A stretch of DNA of 64,000 nucleotides, taken from NCBI GenBank assembly GCA_017405965.1, contig JAFQZK010000003.1, forward strand, positions 62,001-126,000, read 5' to 3'. Below, piece after piece: positions 61,125 through 64,000 of the stretch. The stretch comes from Muribaculaceae bacterium (GTDB taxonomy: Bacteria; Bacteroidota; Bacteroidia; Bacteroidales; Muribaculaceae). The notes beneath the pieces are model-generated. The model made no database searches. It worked only from the letters and a program-made list of their open reading frames with translations, and was not told where the DNA came from. A program made the translations under genes and the position numbers. Numbering within the stretch: position 1 is the stretch's first letter; each line of letters begins with the position of its first letter.

Positions 61125-62555
61125 ATGCGAAACGTCGTTCTTATAGCGCTTTGCGCCATATCACTAGCTGTATCGGGACAAGTGGTGACACTGGATTCCT
61201 GCCGTAATATGGCCCTGCGCAACAACAAGGAGATTCAGCAGGCTACACTCGCTATCGACAAGGCGGGTTATCAGCGCAAAGAGGCTGCCGCGGCCTATCT
61301 GCCGCAATTTGACCTCACGGCGGGCTATATCTACAATTCCCGCAAGGTGTCGCTCATCAAGGAAGACCAGCTGCTGCCCACTAAATCGTTCAACTTGCAG
61401 ACGGGGACCTATGATTTCAACCTGGTCATCGACCCGCGCACGGGCGCTCCCCTGCAGCTCGAGAACGGGCAGTATGTCCCCTCGACTGTGGCCTTGCTGC
61501 CCAAGAGTGGCATGACCTACAACATCCACAACCTGATGGGTGGCGCGCTGACCGTGACGCAACCCATCTACATGGGTGGTAAAATCACCGCCATGAACCA
61601 GATCACCGACTTGGCCCAGCAGTTGGCTCGCGAGATGCGCGAGAGCAAGGTCGAGGATGTCATCTACAACGTGGATGCCGCCTACTGGCAGGTCGTGTCG
61701 CTGTGTGCCAAGCAGAAGCTGGCCCGCAGCTACGTGGGACTGGTCCAGAAACTCGACGACGACGTGAAAGTGATGGTCAATGAGGGTGTCGCCACCCTTG
61801 CCAACCAACTCGCCGTGGACGTGAAACTCAACGAGGCTAACGTGGACATGACGAAGGTGGACAACGGCGTGACCTTGTCGCGCATGCTACTGGCTCAGTT
61901 GTGCGGCTTGCCCGTCAATACCATGATGACACTGGCCGACGAGAACCGTGACGACCTGGGCCTTACCCTTGCCCCGACCAACTTTGATCTCAATCAGGTC
62001 TATGCCAAGCGTCACGACGTGCGTTCGCTGGAACTGGCCACTAAGATTTACGACCAGCAGGTAAAGGTCGCCCGCAGCGAGATGATGCCCAAGTTGGCTG
62101 CCGTCGCTGCCCTGCATGCCACCAACCCCAACAGCTATGACGGATTCGAGAACCGCTTCGGCGCTGCTTTCAGCGTGGGAGCGACGCTGCGCGTGCCCTT
62201 GTGGCACTGGGGCGGCTTGAGCAACAAGGTCAAGGCTGCACAAGTCGATGCCAACGTCAAGCGCCTGGAGCTTGATGACGCCAAAGAGAAAATCGCCCTG
62301 CAGATCAGCCAGGCCGCCTTCAGCTACCAGGAGGCCTACAAGACTTACGAGGCCACCAAGGCCAATCTGGCTCAGGCCGACGAGAATCTGCGCATCGCCG
62401 GTATCGCCTTCAAGGAAGGCATGGGCACCGTCGATGAGGTGCTTGGCGCCCAAACTGCATGGCTCAAGGCCAACAGCGAGAAAATCGATGCCGAAATCAA
62501 CGTCCAGCTCACCTATGAGTACCTGGCCAAGGTCATGGGCTCGATGAACTACTAA
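61125..62555 (+). CDS. TolC family outer-membrane efflux protein
   Basis: A 476-aa protein with a signal peptide (~1-19, ending SGQ). It has TolC-type helical repeats: LDSCRNMALRNNKEIQQATL (~23-42) with KEAAAAYLPQFDLTAGYIYN, and in the second half VRSLELATKIYDQQVKVARS, AFSVGATLRVPLWHWGGLSN and the final LRIAGIAFKEGMGTVDEVLG. It forms the trimeric outer-membrane duct of a tripartite exporter, with the membrane-fusion protein and ABC-2 permease encoded next. The promoter contains a palindrome, so expression is probably controlled by a dedicated regulator not in the window. Confidence 0.92.
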   Translation: MRNVVLIALCAISLAVSGQVVTLDSCRNMALRNNKEIQQATLAIDKAGYQRKEAAAAYLPQFDLTAGYIYNSRKVSLIKEDQLLPTKSFNLQTGTYDFNLVIDPRTGAPLQLENGQYVPSTVALLPKSGMTYNIHNLMGGALTVTQPIYMGGKITAMNQITDLAQQLAREMRESKVEDVIYNVDAAYWQVVSLCAKQKLARSYVGLVQKLDDDVKVMVNEGVATLANQLAVDVKLNEANVDMTKVDNGVTLSRMLLAQLCGLPVNTMMTLADENRDDLGLTLAPTNFDLNQVYAKRHDVRSLELATKIYDQQVKVARSEMMPKLAAVAALHATNPNSYDGFENRFGAAFSVGATLRVPLWHWGGLSNKVKAAQVDANVKRLELDDAKEKIALQISQAAFSYQEAYKTYEATKANLAQADENLRIAGIAFKEGMGTVDEVLGAQTAWLKANSEKIDAEINVQLTYEYLAKVMGSMNY

Positions 62556-62563
62556 AAGTAAAA

Positions 62564-62612
62564 GAGAATCTAGAATATCTAGAATATCTAGAAAATCTAG
62601 AGAATCTAGAAA
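62564..62612. repeat. Short TCTAGA tandem repeat, copy 2
   Basis: Five imperfect 10-nt units of the type ATCTAGAATA between the tolC and hlyD genes. A shorter array of the same unit lies at 36003-36045. Confidence 0.65.
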
Positions 62613-62641
62613 AAACAGACAACTGATAAAAAGAATACAAT

Positions 62642-63652
62642 ATGGAAAAAGACGAACAGAGAACTGTGGTCCGCAAAAAGGACAAAGCGCTGCTGGCTGC
62701 ACTGGCCGTGTTTGCGCTGGTGATGGCAAGCATTGCCGTCGTGGGCATCCTGCTCATCCATCCTGCCGAAACCACTATCCAGGGACAGGCCGATTGTGAC
62801 GCTGTGCGCGTGAGCGGCAAGTTGCCGGGACGCATCGTGCGATTCTACGTCCACGAGGGCGACACGGTGCACAAGGGCGACAAACTGGTGAGCATCTATT
62901 CCAGCACGGTCGATGCCAAGTATTACCAGGCCAAGCAGATGCAACAGGCCGCCGCTTCCCAGGATCAGAAAGCAGCAAAGGGCACTCGCGAGGAGTTGAA
63001 GCAAGGCGCCTACAACATGTGGCAGCAGGCTATCGCCGCACAGACCATCGCCGAGAAGACCTACCAGCGTGTCGAGAACCTGTTCAAGCAGGGTGTCGCC
63101 ACCCAGCAGAAGCGTGACGAGGCCAAAGCCGCCTATGATGCCGCCACGGCTCAAGTCAAGGCTGCCAAGGCCCAGTACGACATGGCTGTGAAGGGTGCTC
63201 AGCAGGAGGACAAGAATGCTGCCAAGAGTATGGCCAACGCTGCCCGTGGCACCGTCATGGAGGTGGAGAGCCTGCTCGAGGATCAGGTGCTCGTGGCACC
63301 GTGTGACGGCGAGGTTAGCGAGATTTACCCCCAGGAGGGCGAACTCGTGGCCATGGGCACGCCCATCATGTCGATTGCCAAGATGGACGACATGTGGGTG
63401 AGCTTCAGCGTGCGTGAGGAAATCCTGAACGACCTGCCCATGGGCAAGGAAGTGAACGTGCGTATCCCTGCCCTGAACAATATGCAGACCAAGATGTCGG
63501 TCTATTACATCCACGACATGGGCAGTTATGCCGTTTGGCAGGCTGCCAAGGCGCAAGGCCAGTACGACAGCAAGACCTTTGAGGTGAAGATGCGTCCCAC
63601 CAGCAAGGTGCCCAATCTGCGACCCGGCATGTCGGTCATCCTTGAGAAATAA
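62642..63652 (+). CDS. HlyD/EmrA family membrane-fusion (periplasmic adaptor) protein
   Basis: A 336-aa protein. The cytoplasmic basic start is followed by one TM (LLAALAVFALVMASIAVVGI, ~18-37), then the first barrel-sandwich half (VSGKLPGRIVRFYVHEGDTV, ~56-75), a long alpha hairpin rich in Ala/Gln/Lys (KTYQRVENLFKQGVATQQKR, ~140-159), the second barrel half (VLVAPCDGEVSEIYPQEGEL, ~217-236) and a beta-barrel end. It bridges the inner-membrane permease and the TolC duct. It starts 86 nt after the tolC stop with a TCTAGA repeat between; the permease follows. Confidence 0.92.
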   Translation: MEKDEQRTVVRKKDKALLAALAVFALVMASIAVVGILLIHPAETTIQGQADCDAVRVSGKLPGRIVRFYVHEGDTVHKGDKLVSIYSSTVDAKYYQAKQMQQAAASQDQKAAKGTREELKQGAYNMWQQAIAAQTIAEKTYQRVENLFKQGVATQQKRDEAKAAYDAATAQVKAAKAQYDMAVKGAQQEDKNAAKSMANAARGTVMEVESLLEDQVLVAPCDGEVSEIYPQEGELVAMGTPIMSIAKMDDMWVSFSVREEILNDLPMGKEVNVRIPALNNMQTKMSVYYIHDMGSYAVWQAAKAQGQYDSKTFEVKMRPTSKVPNLRPGMSVILEK

Positions 63653-63674
63653 CAAACCTATCCTGTAGCGACTA

Positions 63675-64000
63675 ATGACAAGCAACTTGCCCAAATACAT
63701 CGGGAATTCGTTCAAGCGCGGGTGCATTCAGCTCGTGCGCCGTCCCATGTACTTCCTGTTGATCGTCATCATGCCGCTGTTGTGCTGCTGGTTCTTGATG
63801 GACCTCATCAAGGACGGTTCGGTGCAACGTGTGCCCGTGGGTCTCGTTGACCTGGACAACAGCAGCCTGTCGCGTCGCGTCTCGCGCAACCTGAACGGTT
63901 TCCAGCAGGTGAACATCAACCGACGCTACAGCAACTTTGCCGAGGCCCGTGACGCCGTGCAGCGTGGCGAGGTGTATGGCTTCTTCTTCATCCCCGATAA
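63675..64000 (+). CDS. ABC-2 type transporter permease, C-terminus cut by window edge
   Basis: Frame open from ATG 63675 to the right edge (108 codons). It begins MTSNLPKYIGNSFKRGCIQL, with a first TM (MYFLLIVIMPLLCCWFLMDL, ~25-44) and a periplasmic region (VPVGLVDLDNSSLSRRVSRN, then FAEARDAVQRGEVYGFFFIP) characteristic of the YhhJ/YbhS-type ABC-2 permeases that work with HlyD and TolC partners. The ATPase and second permease are expected beyond the window. Confidence 0.85.
   Translation, partial: MTSNLPKYIGNSFKRGCIQLVRRPMYFLLIVIMPLLCCWFLMDLIKDGSVQRVPVGLVDLDNSSLSRRVSRNLNGFQQVNINRRYSNFAEARDAVQRGEVYGFFFIPD

Overview
The window looks like a chromosomal segment of a gut- or rumen-type Bacteroidales (Muribaculaceae/Prevotellaceae-like; this placement is inferred from gene content, not from a marker gene). 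Three things point there. Many promoters fit the Bacteroidota -7 consensus TAnnTTTG. There are BspA-like leucine-rich-repeat proteins, a C10 (streptopain-type) protease, a CotH-like protein and C-terminal dockerin-like EF-hand repeats. The housekeeping genes (pepT, adk, hpt, sufE, nnr, ppiD-like, POT transporters) are of Bacteroidales type. No rRNA, CRISPR array, integrase or plasmid gene was seen; two tRNA genes (Lys-TTT, Leu-TAA) are present.

Layout. 1-8.2 kb: a truncated cohesin-like gene running off the left edge, a CE1-type esterase, an AlkD-like DNA alkylation repair protein, a tricorn-like S41 protease and a zinc phospholipase/S1-P1-fold protein, separated by composite intergenic repeats. 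8.3-9.5 kb: an NCS2 uracil/xanthine permease. 9.7-12.5 kb: an AT-rich three-gene plus-strand cassette (3-TM protein, 559-aa protein of unknown function, DUF218/YdcF protein). 12.7-20.7 kb: a nine-gene minus-strand operon, in transcription order an SPFH/band-7 membrane protein, a ribbon-helix-helix protein, five paralogous multi-TM proteins built from one or two copies of the same module (eight in all), and two exported or membrane-anchored DNA/RNA non-specific endonucleases. I regard this operon as the best candidate for an undescribed system. 21-25 kb: two tandem BspA-like dockerin proteins. 25-32.5 kb: pepT, tRNA-Lys, CotH-dockerin, nnr, tRNA-Leu, a YihY/BrkB protein and adk. 32.5-38.2 kb: hpt, a REP-associated tyrosine transposase with an extra Rossmann-like domain between two copies of its palindromic element, two POT peptide transporters and sufE. 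38.3-45.8 kb: an outer-membrane beta-barrel plus 1022-aa TPR protein pair, and a PpiD/SurA-like foldase. 46.4-58 kb: a 2149-aa surface protein, a C10 protease-dockerin and a DUF285-repeat dockerin protein. 58.3-60.2 kb: two orphan small genes and a secreted cohesin-like protein. 60.2-64 kb: a DUF3108 protein and a TolC/HlyD/ABC-2 export operon that runs off the right edge.

How it fits together. Five exported proteins end in dockerin-like repeats (two BspA-like, CotH, C10 protease, DUF285), and two proteins have cohesin-like folds. A dockerin-cohesin surface assembly is therefore possible, although it is only inferred. At least four families of short palindromic or inverted-repeat elements recur between genes. 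One of them lies inside the SPFH operon and one flanks its own presumed transposase.
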